The notes under the pieces: generated by a model
Database searches by the model: none
Told to the model about the DNA's origin: nothing
Seen by the model: the letters and a program-made list of their open reading frames with translations, nothing else
Origin: Hyphomicrobiales bacterium
GTDB lineage: Bacteria; Pseudomonadota; Alphaproteobacteria; Rhizobiales; NORP267
Length of the DNA: 64,000 nt
Direction: 5' to 3'
Assembly: GCA_021775875.1 (NCBI GenBank)
Contig: JAJFHA010000024.1
Coordinates: forward strand, 1 to 64,000
Part shown: piece by piece, positions 53,404 through 61,509 of the stretch
Layout of the letters: the number at the start of each line of letters is the position of its first letter
Numbering within the stretch: the stretch's first letter is position 1
Program-made: the position numbers and the translations under genes

Positions 53404-54087
53404 ATGGAAAATGCGGAATTGGCTGCCGAATCGTCGGCAAGTGGGATCTGGGAAAGCACTTTGAGCGCGGCGATGTCGCTCGCCGAACAGGGCGGATTGG
53501 TCATTTATATTCTGGGAATTCTGTCGGTTTTTGGCCTAGCGTTGATTCTATACAAGCTGACCCAGTTCACGATTTTGCGTAGCCAAATGGCGCGGGAAAA
53601 ACGCGCCCTTGACCTTTGGCGCGAAGCCGCCCCGGTCGAAGCCTTGAAGCTGGTCAAAGGCAAACAGGGTCCGGTCTCGCGACTGATGACGGCCGCCGTG
53701 ACCGCCAGAATAAACGGAGTTGCTGATAAATCAGCCCTCGAAGACCGGTTAGAGATTGCCGCGGCGCAAGAAATTACAGGATTGCGTCAATTCATGCGGA
53801 CGCTGGAATTGATCGCCATAACCTCGCCATTACTTGGTCTTCTCGGCACCGTGATTGGGATGATCGAAGCCTTCCGGGCCCTTGAAGCCGCTGGTAGCCG
53901 GGTCGATCCGTCTATCCTGTCCGGTGGTATCTGGGTTGCCTTGCTAACCACCGCCGCTGGTCTTGTAGTGGCGATTCCTGCTGCAACCTTTCACAGCTTG
54001 TTTGAAGGCGCAATTGACAAGACTATTGCCCGGATGGAGCAGGCCCTGACCCTTGTTTTATTGGGGTTGAGTAACTCAAAAAAATGA
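53404..54087 (+). CDS. exbB: ExbB/TolQ/MotA-type proton channel protein
   Basis: A 227-residue membrane protein with three helices. The first is VIYILGILSVFGLALILY near residue 33. A cytoplasmic helical domain follows, then the conserved pair TSPLLGLLGTVIGMIEAF and GGIWVALLTTAAGLVVAIP. It forms the pentameric proton channel that, with ExbD, energises TonB. It starts a four-gene overlapping operon (exbB-exbD-exbD-tonB). Confidence 0.9.
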   Translation: MENAELAAESSASGIWESTLSAAMSLAEQGGLVIYILGILSVFGLALILYKLTQFTILRSQMAREKRALDLWREAAPVEALKLVKGKQGPVSRLMTAAVTARINGVADKSALEDRLEIAAAQEITGLRQFMRTLELIAITSPLLGLLGTVIGMIEAFRALEAAGSRVDPSILSGGIWVALLTTAAGLVVAIPAATFHSLFEGAIDKTIARMEQALTLVLLGLSNSKK

Positions 54088-54503
54088 TCAAGCTCGCCAA
54101 ACCAAAGCCTTCAGGAAAGGTCCTTGTGGGCCTGACTTCGCTTGTCGATGTGGTTTTTATCCTGTTGATTTTTTTCATGCTGGCATCAAGTTTCAACGAT
54201 TGGCGCGGGATCCAGATGAGCCTCCCGTCAACATCTGGTGAAAGCGTAGAAAATCTGAATCCAATTCTTCTCTCTCTGGATGGCGGGAACCGGATATCTT
54301 TTGAGAATCAGGAAATTGATTCCGCTGAACTAGCGCTCCGCCTCAGCGCGGCAATCAAGGCTGGTCCCGATCGCCAGATCATTGTCCGCGTCGCTGCCGA
54401 AGTGCCACTCCAGGACAGTGTAAATTTGCTGGACTTGATTGATCGTGTCGGCGGGCACGACGCCCTGTTAATCGAAAAACGCGACGGGGAGGAGGTAAGC
54501 TGA
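54084..54503 (+). CDS. exbD: ExbD/TolR-type protein 1
   Basis: A 139-residue protein with one N-terminal membrane helix (TSLVDVVFILLIFFMLAS) containing the proton-carrying aspartate in LVDVVF and a periplasmic ExbD domain. It overlaps exbB by four bases (ATGA) and overlaps the second exbD-type gene. Confidence 0.9.
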   Translation: MIKLAKPKPSGKVLVGLTSLVDVVFILLIFFMLASSFNDWRGIQMSLPSTSGESVENLNPILLSLDGGNRISFENQEIDSAELALRLSAAIKAGPDRQIIVRVAAEVPLQDSVNLLDLIDRVGGHDALLIEKRDGEEVS

Positions 54504-54904
54504 AACTTCGTCACCCGCTGGCGCGGGCCAAACCCGAATTCAATCTTCCGATGATCAACATCGTATTTTTGCTGTTGTTGTTTTTCATGCTCGCAGGTTC
54601 GGTTGAGGCGATAGATATCGTCCGCATCACCCCACCTGATTCCACCGCTGGCGAGCAGGAAGATAATGGCATCGCTGATATTTTGATGGATAGCGAGGGC
54701 AAGCTGTATTTCGAAAGCGAAGCGGTTGAGTTGGCCAATCTCAGCGCAGAACTGGTGGCGAAACTGGCTGAGGACCCTGAACGTCAGGTTCGTTTCAAAG
54801 TCGATGGTGCGGCGTCTACCATCCAGGTCATTCATGTTCTCGACGCGTTGCGAAACGCAGGCGTCCCGGAACTGGTATTGCTGACATTGGAATCAATTCA
54901 ATGA
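54500..54904 (+). CDS. ExbD/TolR-type protein 2, probable CTG start
   Basis: A second ExbD-type protein (NLPMINIVFLLLLFFMLAG membrane helix). The first ATG (54551) would cut off the basic cytoplasmic segment that ExbD proteins need. The frame is open upstream to a CTG at 54500, preceded by GGAGG at 54491-54495, giving KLRHPLARAKPEFNLP before the helix. No ATG, GTG or TTG lies at this site, so CTG is the likely start. The usual aspartate in the helix is replaced by Asn (MINIVF), so this subunit may be structural. It overlaps the tonB-like gene (ATGA). Confidence 0.75.
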   Translation: MKLRHPLARAKPEFNLPMINIVFLLLLFFMLAGSVEAIDIVRITPPDSTAGEQEDNGIADILMDSEGKLYFESEAVELANLSAELVAKLAEDPERQVRFKVDGAASTIQVIHVLDALRNAGVPELVLLTLESIQ

Positions 54905-55986
54905 CCATGCGCCCCGCATGGCTGATGGTGGCCCTGTTTGCCGCATTCATTTTGCACGCTGCTGCTTTCATGTTGTTGAGTTTGAGGGAAGAACGAGGCG
55001 TAGCCGAAACCGGCGACGAAGGTATTCTGGTTTCGCTCGGCACCCCGTCGGACATTGGCGCAGGTGGCGCCAGCAATGTTGATCAGTCCGTTGAAGAAGA
55101 AATCGAGCAAGAAACTGAAATTGAAGCGGAAGCCGAAAGCGAAACTGAGGCAGTAGCTGAACAGGCAACTGAAGCTGAAAACGCTCATGACGACCAGACT
55201 GTACCTGTGGCCCCCAACGATATTGTTAGCGATCAGATAGCAACAGATGAATCGGCGCTGGTAGATGAGGCGGCCTCCGAACCACCGGTCGAGCCAATCC
55301 CAACAGAAGCAGTTCAGGAAGTAGAAACGGAGCCGAACTCGGCACCTCTTGACGAGACGATTCCAGTTGAGACAGTGCAGGACGAAGTTTTACCAAATTC
55401 GGAACAGGTCGAGGAGATAGCCGAGGACCCTACGCTTGCAGAGCCGGAAATTTCCGAACCAGCCAGCACTGAACCAGCGCAAACAGCTGAGCCGATGCAG
55501 CCAGAGGAAACCAAACGAACGGCAATGCCGTTACCGCAATTCAGGCCACCGCAACCGGAAGACGAAGCCCGCCGTCGTCGTGCCGTCACCAGATCACGTC
55601 AAGCGGAAACCCCTACCCGCCGATCAAGCGGGGCGGCGGCCAGTGGCAACAGCCAGAGAGAAAGCGATAACGCCCGGACCGGTGGTGGCAATGCAGCCGA
55701 ACAAGCGGACTATCTGTCCAGGCTCCATGCCCAGTTGGTAGGTGCCAAACGCTATCCCCGATCTGCCCGCGCCGCCGGTATCGAAGGGGTTGCCCAGATC
55801 AGCATGACCATCAACCGCGAAGGCCGCATTACCGCATTTCGGATTACCCGCAGTTCGGGGCACCAGGTTCTGGATCAGGAAATCAACAATATGGTTTCCA
55901 GGGTTCAGCCCCTGCCGCGTATGCCAGCAAGCATGCCCCAGCGCCAGATCAGCATCAACATGGCGGTCCGGTTCAAACTGGATTGA
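54901..55986 (+). CDS. tonB: TonB-family energy transducer
   Basis: A 361-residue protein. It has an N-terminal membrane anchor (LMVALFAAFILHAAAFMLL), a long acidic Glu/Pro-rich spacer (about 45-215) that would cross the periplasm, a basic patch, and a C-terminal TonB domain with LVGAKRYPRSARAAGIEG and ISMTINREGRI. Unlike classical TonB, the spacer is Glu-rich rather than Lys/Pro-rich. The overlap with the ExbD genes indicates a dedicated ExbBD-TonB complex for outer-membrane uptake. No TonB-dependent receptor is in the window. Confidence 0.87.
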   Translation: MTMRPAWLMVALFAAFILHAAAFMLLSLREERGVAETGDEGILVSLGTPSDIGAGGASNVDQSVEEEIEQETEIEAEAESETEAVAEQATEAENAHDDQTVPVAPNDIVSDQIATDESALVDEAASEPPVEPIPTEAVQEVETEPNSAPLDETIPVETVQDEVLPNSEQVEEIAEDPTLAEPEISEPASTEPAQTAEPMQPEETKRTAMPLPQFRPPQPEDEARRRRAVTRSRQAETPTRRSSGAAASGNSQRESDNARTGGGNAAEQADYLSRLHAQLVGAKRYPRSARAAGIEGVAQISMTINREGRITAFRITRSSGHQVLDQEINNMVSRVQPLPRMPASMPQRQISINMAVRFKLD

Positions 55987-55998
55987 TATTGAAAGGAT

Positions 55999-56028
55999 TG
56001 GTGCAGCTGGGAGGAATTGAATCACTGA
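55999..56028 (+). repeat. partial copy of the tRNA-His 3' end (att-like)
   Basis: Thirty bases beginning TGGTGCAGCTGGGAGGAATT match the 3' end of tRNA-His at 58122-58151 at 27 of 30 positions, in the same orientation. The copy lies downstream of the tRNA 3' end, where integration into a tRNA gene leaves the displaced 3' fragment. Confidence 0.7.
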
Positions 56029-56048
56029 ACTGCCCCTACAATTGTAAA

Positions 56049-56079
56049 CACCTTGTCACCTAAAAATGAGGACAAGGTG
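56049..56079. repeat. inverted repeat downstream of tonB
   Basis: CACCTTGTC and GACAAGGTG form a perfect 9-bp stem with a 13-base loop, 63 bases after the tonB stop. No T-run follows on the plus strand. Possible 3' stabiliser or weak terminator. Confidence 0.4.
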
Positions 56080-56241
56080 ATCATCATAGCAATGTACGAT
56101 TTATGGAAGAAAACGACTTCGCGGTGGCGTTATGTTCAACTCTGCGCGTAACTGCTGATCGCCGTTCCTGATAGAGCGGAATCACCGGAAGCTCACTGTA
56201 CGAATAACTGTATAAATTGGTCTGTTATAGGAAGGAATGAC

Positions 56242-57348
56242 ATGGAATTCGGCCTTGTGGCACTGACGGCAGTGCTCTTGTTTTTTCTGGCTTTTTCGAA
56301 TGGTGCAAACGACGTTTCCAAAGCCGTAGCTACACTGGCTGGGGCCGGGCTGACATCGGTGCGCGGCGCTATTGCATGGGGAACGCTCTGGACGGTGGCA
56401 GGCGCGCTGGCCGGTCTGCTCTGGGGCAGCGCAATGATCAAGAATATCAGTGAAAGTATTTATGTGGAGGGACATGATTTTTATATGCCTTTGGCATTGG
56501 CAATCTGCATAGCGCCCACCCTCTGGGTTGCATTAGCGACCTGGCGCAAATGGCCTGTATCGACGACCCATGCGGTTGTTGGGGCGCTTGTCGGCGCGGG
56601 TCTGATGGCTTACGGAATGCAAGGCATTGATTGGCCGACCATCTTTGCAAAAATTGTCCTGCCACTTCTGGCCAGTCCATTTATGGCGATTGCATTGGCT
56701 TGGTTTTTGACACCTTCACTGGAAAAAGCAGCAAAGGTTATAGACCGTATAAGGCTATGCCTGACACCTGTGCCCAGAGTTGCTCTCGTCGGCAACCAAA
56801 TGACGCAGGCTCCAATAGAGGATTGTCTTGTGTGCACCTGCGACAGCCCACAAGCCGGGTTGACCCATGGCATAACCCTGTCGGTTGACAACATGCACTG
56901 GTTAACCAGCGGCCTTTTGTCCTTTTCCCGAGGTTTGAATGATACGCCGAAATTGATAGCCATCGTTATGCCGTTTCTGATGCTGGACAATCTTGTTGCT
57001 CCGGCATGGCTGTTTTTCTGGGGCGCGTTGGCTATGGGCGCGGGAAGCTGGTTAGCCGGGAGAAACATTACGGAAGTGCTTGGCTTTAATGTAACAAAAA
57101 TGAACCACGAGCAGGGCTTTTCCGCCAATCTGGTGTCTGCCTTTCTGGTGATCGGGGCCAGCCGCTTTGGACTGCCGGTTTCGACCACGCATGTGTCAGC
57201 CTCCTCGATCATGGGAGTGGGACTGAGTCATCGCACGGGGATGAACATGAAAACGATATCCGGTATGTTGTTTGCGTGGCTTGTTACTGCGCCGGTCGCC
57301 GCCCTGTTTGCTGCCCTGATTTATATGCTGGGGAAAGTATATGCGTGA
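56242..57348 (+). CDS. pit: PiT-family inorganic phosphate permease
   Basis: A 368-residue polytopic protein with the two PiT half-signatures, SNGANDVSKAVATLAGAGL near residue 19 and SRGLNDTPKLIAIV in the second half. Each is followed by PVSTTH (PVSTTHAVVGALVG and PVSTTHVSASSIMG). It is a low-affinity phosphate/cation symporter of the inner membrane. A central loop has three close cysteines (EDCLVCTC), unusual for the family. The gene lies alone between a tRNA-His partial copy and tRNA-His itself, inside a possible small integrated segment. AGGAA precedes the ATG. Confidence 0.9.
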   Translation: MEFGLVALTAVLLFFLAFSNGANDVSKAVATLAGAGLTSVRGAIAWGTLWTVAGALAGLLWGSAMIKNISESIYVEGHDFYMPLALAICIAPTLWVALATWRKWPVSTTHAVVGALVGAGLMAYGMQGIDWPTIFAKIVLPLLASPFMAIALAWFLTPSLEKAAKVIDRIRLCLTPVPRVALVGNQMTQAPIEDCLVCTCDSPQAGLTHGITLSVDNMHWLTSGLLSFSRGLNDTPKLIAIVMPFLMLDNLVAPAWLFFWGALAMGAGSWLAGRNITEVLGFNVTKMNHEQGFSANLVSAFLVIGASRFGLPVSTTHVSASSIMGVGLSHRTGMNMKTISGMLFAWLVTAPVAALFAALIYMLGKVYA

Positions 57349-58121
57349 GAACGAAAGACATTGTCGGTCGATTCTGAGGATAATCTTACCCTGGGCCTGG
57401 TCGGTCTGACCAAGCCAAGCCCATATGCAGCCGACGGCAACAAGGAACAGACCTTTCACACCGCCCTTGACCACAATGTTTCTCGCTATGTTCAACCCGG
57501 GATTGATAGTCTTGCTCGTGAAGCCAATGCAAGAGAGGCAATCCGTTTGGCCAAAGCTCAGGCAGACGGGCAACTGCTGCCAGGCACAGGCGCTGGATCA
57601 TTGAATATGATTTATGACACTCTGATTAGCGGCTCTCTGATCGGGCCAAGCAAAGCACGCCACAGAAATTATTGATGCAAGCAATCGATATGGCATTGTT
57701 GGTCAGGCCATCATGCGAACCTGACTGATTTGCCCTTCGAGGATGCTTAGTGATTTCCCGTTGGAACAACTCGCCGCGTTAGTTATGGCTGCCAGGCAAT
57801 TGGACGACAGCAGGTTTGCAGCAGCGGTAAAAATCGTTCAGATGCTTAATCAGCGGTAATGTATTTTATACGGCTTATGCTACATATTACGGAGGTAAAC
57901 CACCTTGATCTAAATCCAGAAATTTTTTGCACCGGGGTGCAAAATTTACTGGTTTGGGGTTCGATTATTCTTATGACATGACGATCTGAGAGGCTATATC
58001 AACCGGGGAGCTAAATTGATTCCATCAATCTGCGTCTTTCAAAACTCTGGAAACACCTACAACGTCACCGGACACACGTATAAGTCTTCCTCTATTTCAA
58101 ATGCTAAGTCATTGAAATGAA
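57349..58121. other. probable decayed DNA between the phosphate permease and tRNA-His
   Basis: No recognisable gene in about 770 bases. A 105-codon frame (57361-57675, TTG start) continues the permease reading frame after its stop and matches no family I know. A 38-codon frame (57743-57859) encodes SDFPLEQLAALVMAARQLDD with GAGG too close to its ATG. Both look like debris, which fits an eroded integrated element beside the tRNA. Confidence 0.4.
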
Positions 58122-58198
58122 TGGTACAGCTGGGAGGAATTGAACCACCGACCTCCTGATCCACAATCAGGCGCTCTAACCGACTGAGCTACAGCTGC
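58122..58198 (-). tRNA. tRNA-His (GTG)
   Basis: A complete 77-base cloverleaf on the minus strand including encoded CCA. The anticodon arm is CCTGA-TTGTGGA-TCAGG (anticodon GTG) and the D arm is GCTC/GAGC. The T arm is GGTGG-TTCAATT-CCTCC, with one T-T mismatch. The acceptor GCAGCTG/CAGCTGT has G1-U72 and discriminator A73, and the base before position 1 is T, so the usual G-1 and C73 are absent. This is the derived tRNA-His type known from a large alphaproteobacterial group. Confidence 0.95.
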
Positions 58199-58211
58199 AC
58201 GGGTCCTTGTC

Positions 58212-58238
58212 CATATAATGGACGTAAGGCGGGTGCAA
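58212..58238 (-). promoter_or_regulatory. candidate tRNA-His promoter
   Basis: Reading towards the tRNA, TTGCAC (58238-58233) and TATATG (58217-58212) are separated by 15 bases. The -10 element ends 13 bases before the mature 5' end. The spacing is short, so this is tentative. Confidence 0.35.
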
Positions 58239-58534
58239 CCTAAGCTTTCCCCCTCGCATTGGCAAGCAGAACAGTCGGATGTTTTTGTCGGTTATATCCA
58301 CATTCTTTACCTGCCCCGGTGAACGTGGTCTGGTTAACCAAATGTTAAAATACCAGGCCGTTTTCGGTGCCTGGGGCTGGGGATATCAAAAGCTTTGCCC
58401 TATAACAGGTTGAACCGGATTGTTATGTTTGGCGGAACAGCAATCTGGCGGCATTTGAGGCCCGTGCCGGTGTTTTTCAGGGGATTTCCTGCAAGGGATA
58501 TCTCCGCAAACGGTAAGACGGGATAAAGATCCGT
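58239..58534. other. gene-free stretch upstream of the histidine kinase
   Basis: About 300 bases without a credible gene. It should contain the kinase promoter. No clear binding site is recognised. Confidence 0.4.
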
Positions 58535-60823
58535 ATGGTTGATATTACAAATTTGGCAAATGAACCGGTGCTGGCTGCGCTCGTCAACGATGCAGCCCCG
58601 GCATGGCTCTGGTCAACAAAGAACCGGCATATTGCCTGGGCAAACCGGGCGGGATTGGCGTTTTGGGGACAATCTTCATTAGCAGACCTTGCTGCTCATT
58701 CACCCAACCAGTCCCATGGATTTCGTCATCTGGACAGGCTTGGCGGTGAACTGGATACAGGCCGCTCGCGGGTGGAGCGTCTACGCTTTTTCCGCCGTCG
58801 GCGAGATGTTCCCCTTACCTGCAAAGTGAGCGCGTTGACGTTTGAAGATGACAAATATCTTTTGGTCCATTCATTAAGCCAAATACCGGATATTGAACCC
58901 GTGCCGGAAATTTTGCCCAAGGACGTACAGGGTGAAAACGAGACCTTGATCGAAAATCAAAACGTGTCAGGTAGCGAAGAAATCACTACCGACATAACCG
59001 AGGAAACAAGTGCGGAAGCACCGCAAGAATCAGACGATACCAGTTCACCAGATGACAATGATGTCATTGAGACTTCTGAACCTTTAGCAAGGGCAAATGT
59101 GGTTCCGTTTCGCGGTCAAGAGCTTTCCGACGTGGCCGATCGCGGTCACTTGACTGGCGTAGAGGAAGAGGCTTTTCGTGCCATCGCCGACGCACTCGGA
59201 TTAGAGCAGGAAACCGCCCGGTCCCACAATACCTCGCAAGATGAGGAAACTGATACCCTGATCGTTGATGCGCCTGAATTCGACAAAAATATTACATCCT
59301 CGCAAGGCGGTTTTGATCAGGGCGTGATGATTTCTGCCGCCCCTGCGGGCAAGTTGCTTGAGTTCCAGAATTTGCTCGAAAAATTATCAGCGGCTTGTTT
59401 CATATACCGTGTTGGCGGCAATGACGCAGACGGTGAGGCGTTGTTTGCGAGCCGGGCTTATCTGGAATTTTTTGGCTATGAAAATATGGAAACGGCAGTT
59501 TCCGCAAAAGGAATAGCGGCCCTGCTGCCGGTTTCGCCACCATCCGGTGAAACAGCTGACGACCGGCGGATTGTGACAATCACCAGAGAAGACGGCGGTA
59601 CCCTGCCGGTGTTAGCCAAGCTTCATACAGTTGGCTGGGCCGGGAGCGCAGCCATGATGATGACGCTGACCGATCAGGTGCCGAACTCATCGAACCAAGA
59701 TGTAGATGCCCGGGGGGGTATTGATCTGGGGCATGTTTTCGAAACCGCGTTTGAAGCGGCGATTATCCTGAATGACGAAGGTGATATTCGCCACACAAAT
59801 GAGATGGCCAGGGACCTGTTCAATCTTGAAACCTGCAAACCGGACGAGATGACGATCACTGATTTACTAGATTCTGGCGAGGGTGAAACTGCTCCGGATA
59901 TTTTGCGCCGTTTGGCCGATGACAGAAGCTTGCAAGCCGGGACCGGGCATGAAGTAACCGGCAAGGTTTATGGCGGGGCGGACATTCCGTTATTCGTTAA
60001 GTTGCGCCCGCTTACTGACAATGCAGACGCAGCTTTTTGCGCAACATTTACCGATGTCAGCCGATGGCGGGAAATTGTCGATGCCGAGACCAGCGCCCGC
60101 AAAGCGGCTGAAAATGCGAACGAGAAAAAATCTGATTTTCTCTCAGGTCTCAGTCACGAAATTCGTACTTCTTTGAATCCGGTTCTTGGGTTTTCGGAAG
60201 CCATAATCGAAGAACGGTTTGGCCCCTTTGAACACGAACAATATGCGGACTATATCAAGGATATCTATGAAAGCGGAACCCACCTGTTGGCTCTCGTCAA
60301 CGATATGCTTGATTTGTCGAAAATCGAAGCCGGGCAGGCTGATCTCAATTTCGCCAGCGTCGATATTAACGAAGTGGCAAATACCTGCGTCAAGCTGATG
60401 CAGCCGGAAGCCAACAAGGAACACATCATTATCCGCACCAACCTCAGCCAGAACATGCCGGAGATCGTGGCGGACGAACAAAGCTTGCGTCAAATAACGC
60501 TGAACCTACTCTCCAATGCGGTCAAATATACCGGACCTGGTGGGCAAATTATTGTCAGCACACGAATGACAGATGCTGGAGAACAGCAATTACGGGTCCG
60601 CGATACCGGCCGTGGCATGTCTCAAGAAGAACTGGATATAGCCGTGCAGCCATTTGGCCGCGCCGAAACCGTTCGTGAGAATACCGAAGGTACAGGTCTG
60701 GGCCTGCCGTTGACGAACGCTTTGATTGAAGCCAATCGGGCACACTTTTCAATCGATAGTACGGCAGGCGAAGGTACGCTGGTTGAAGTTACATTCCCGG
60801 TCAACCGGGTGCTGGCTGGGTGA
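58535..60823 (+). CDS. PAS-containing sensor histidine kinase of the PleC/DivJ/PdhS type
   Basis: A 762-residue kinase with no membrane helix. N-terminal PAS-like segment (PAWLWSTKNRHIAWANRAG), an acidic low-complexity linker (about 130-200), two further PAS-like regions, then the dimerisation domain with His541 in GLSHEIRTSLNPVLGFSEA. The ATPase domain has LNLLSNAVKYT (N box), VRDTGRGM (G1) and GTGLGLPLT (G2). The EERFGP and KDIYESGTHLLALVNDMLDL segments are those of alphaproteobacterial cell-cycle kinases acting on DivK-type regulators. The usual HEIRTPLN has Ser for Pro. No response regulator gene is nearby. Confidence 0.88.
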   Translation: MVDITNLANEPVLAALVNDAAPAWLWSTKNRHIAWANRAGLAFWGQSSLADLAAHSPNQSHGFRHLDRLGGELDTGRSRVERLRFFRRRRDVPLTCKVSALTFEDDKYLLVHSLSQIPDIEPVPEILPKDVQGENETLIENQNVSGSEEITTDITEETSAEAPQESDDTSSPDDNDVIETSEPLARANVVPFRGQELSDVADRGHLTGVEEEAFRAIADALGLEQETARSHNTSQDEETDTLIVDAPEFDKNITSSQGGFDQGVMISAAPAGKLLEFQNLLEKLSAACFIYRVGGNDADGEALFASRAYLEFFGYENMETAVSAKGIAALLPVSPPSGETADDRRIVTITREDGGTLPVLAKLHTVGWAGSAAMMMTLTDQVPNSSNQDVDARGGIDLGHVFETAFEAAIILNDEGDIRHTNEMARDLFNLETCKPDEMTITDLLDSGEGETAPDILRRLADDRSLQAGTGHEVTGKVYGGADIPLFVKLRPLTDNADAAFCATFTDVSRWREIVDAETSARKAAENANEKKSDFLSGLSHEIRTSLNPVLGFSEAIIEERFGPFEHEQYADYIKDIYESGTHLLALVNDMLDLSKIEAGQADLNFASVDINEVANTCVKLMQPEANKEHIIIRTNLSQNMPEIVADEQSLRQITLNLLSNAVKYTGPGGQIIVSTRMTDAGEQQLRVRDTGRGMSQEELDIAVQPFGRAETVRENTEGTGLGLPLTNALIEANRAHFSIDSTAGEGTLVEVTFPVNRVLAG

Positions 60824-60945
60824 TCCCGCAGTAGGCCCTGACAACGAGATTAACTTGCCAAAGGAAGCTCTGGCAAAGGTGAGCCGATATCGGATAAGGT
60901 CTGCCAAACAGGGCTTGTAATAGCCAGATTTCGCACGAGGATAAT

Positions 60946-61434
60946 ATGAACGCCGACAATATAGTTTTTCATCATCTGGCAATTGCGCTCCGGCTGGAAT
61001 TGACCGCCGTCAATCAATATCTCCTTCATTCACATCTGCTGCGTGATTGGGGTTTTGACAAACTCGCCGATAAAATGCGCGAAGAAATGTCGGAAGAAGC
61101 TGGCCACGCAGATCTATTAATCGAGCGGCAATTGTTTTTGAAAAGCATTCCCGATCCATCAAAGCTTGATGAGATAAAGATCGTGACCAGTGTGCGCGAA
61201 ATGCTTGAGTTAGACCTTGAAAGCGAACACACAGCGCTGAAGGCCTATGTTGAAGCGGCTGCAGATTGCGAAAAGGTCGGAGATTATGTCAGTCGGAACC
61301 TGTTTGTAACGCTGATATCCGATGAAGAGCATCATATTGAATGGCTCGAAAAACAACTCGGCCTGATGAAACATCTTGGTGACGGCATTTATCTGCAATC
61401 ACAAATAGGTGCCGCTGGCGGCGAAAGCGGCTAG
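60946..61434 (+). CDS. bfr: bacterioferritin without the haem-ligand methionine
   Basis: A 162-residue four-helix ferritin-like protein aligning to bacterioferritin without offset. The ferroxidase residues Glu18 (LELTAVNQY), Glu51, His54 and the EEHHIEWLE pair near 127-130 are present. Position 52, normally the haem-binding Met, is Ala (EEAGHAD). It should oxidise and store iron but not bind haem in the usual way, like the Met-less subunit of two-subunit bacterioferritins. A ferric-type ABC permease gene follows 75 bases downstream. Confidence 0.85.
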   Translation: MNADNIVFHHLAIALRLELTAVNQYLLHSHLLRDWGFDKLADKMREEMSEEAGHADLLIERQLFLKSIPDPSKLDEIKIVTSVREMLELDLESEHTALKAYVEAAADCEKVGDYVSRNLFVTLISDEEHHIEWLEKQLGLMKHLGDGIYLQSQIGAAGGESG

Positions 61435-61509
61435 GGGTAACGCCTTGCGGATCTTTGTTTATAGCGTTGGTCGGCCTGAGGGATTGTTGCCTTTCCGACA
61501 TTTCACGCC

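Noticed and set aside
57361-57675. A real gene downstream of the phosphate permease
   Set aside because: TTG start, no ribosome-binding site, same frame as the permease read past its stop, and no recognisable family.
60824-60945. Fur or Irr box upstream of bacterioferritin
   Set aside because: No convincing palindromic iron-box was found in the 122-base gap.
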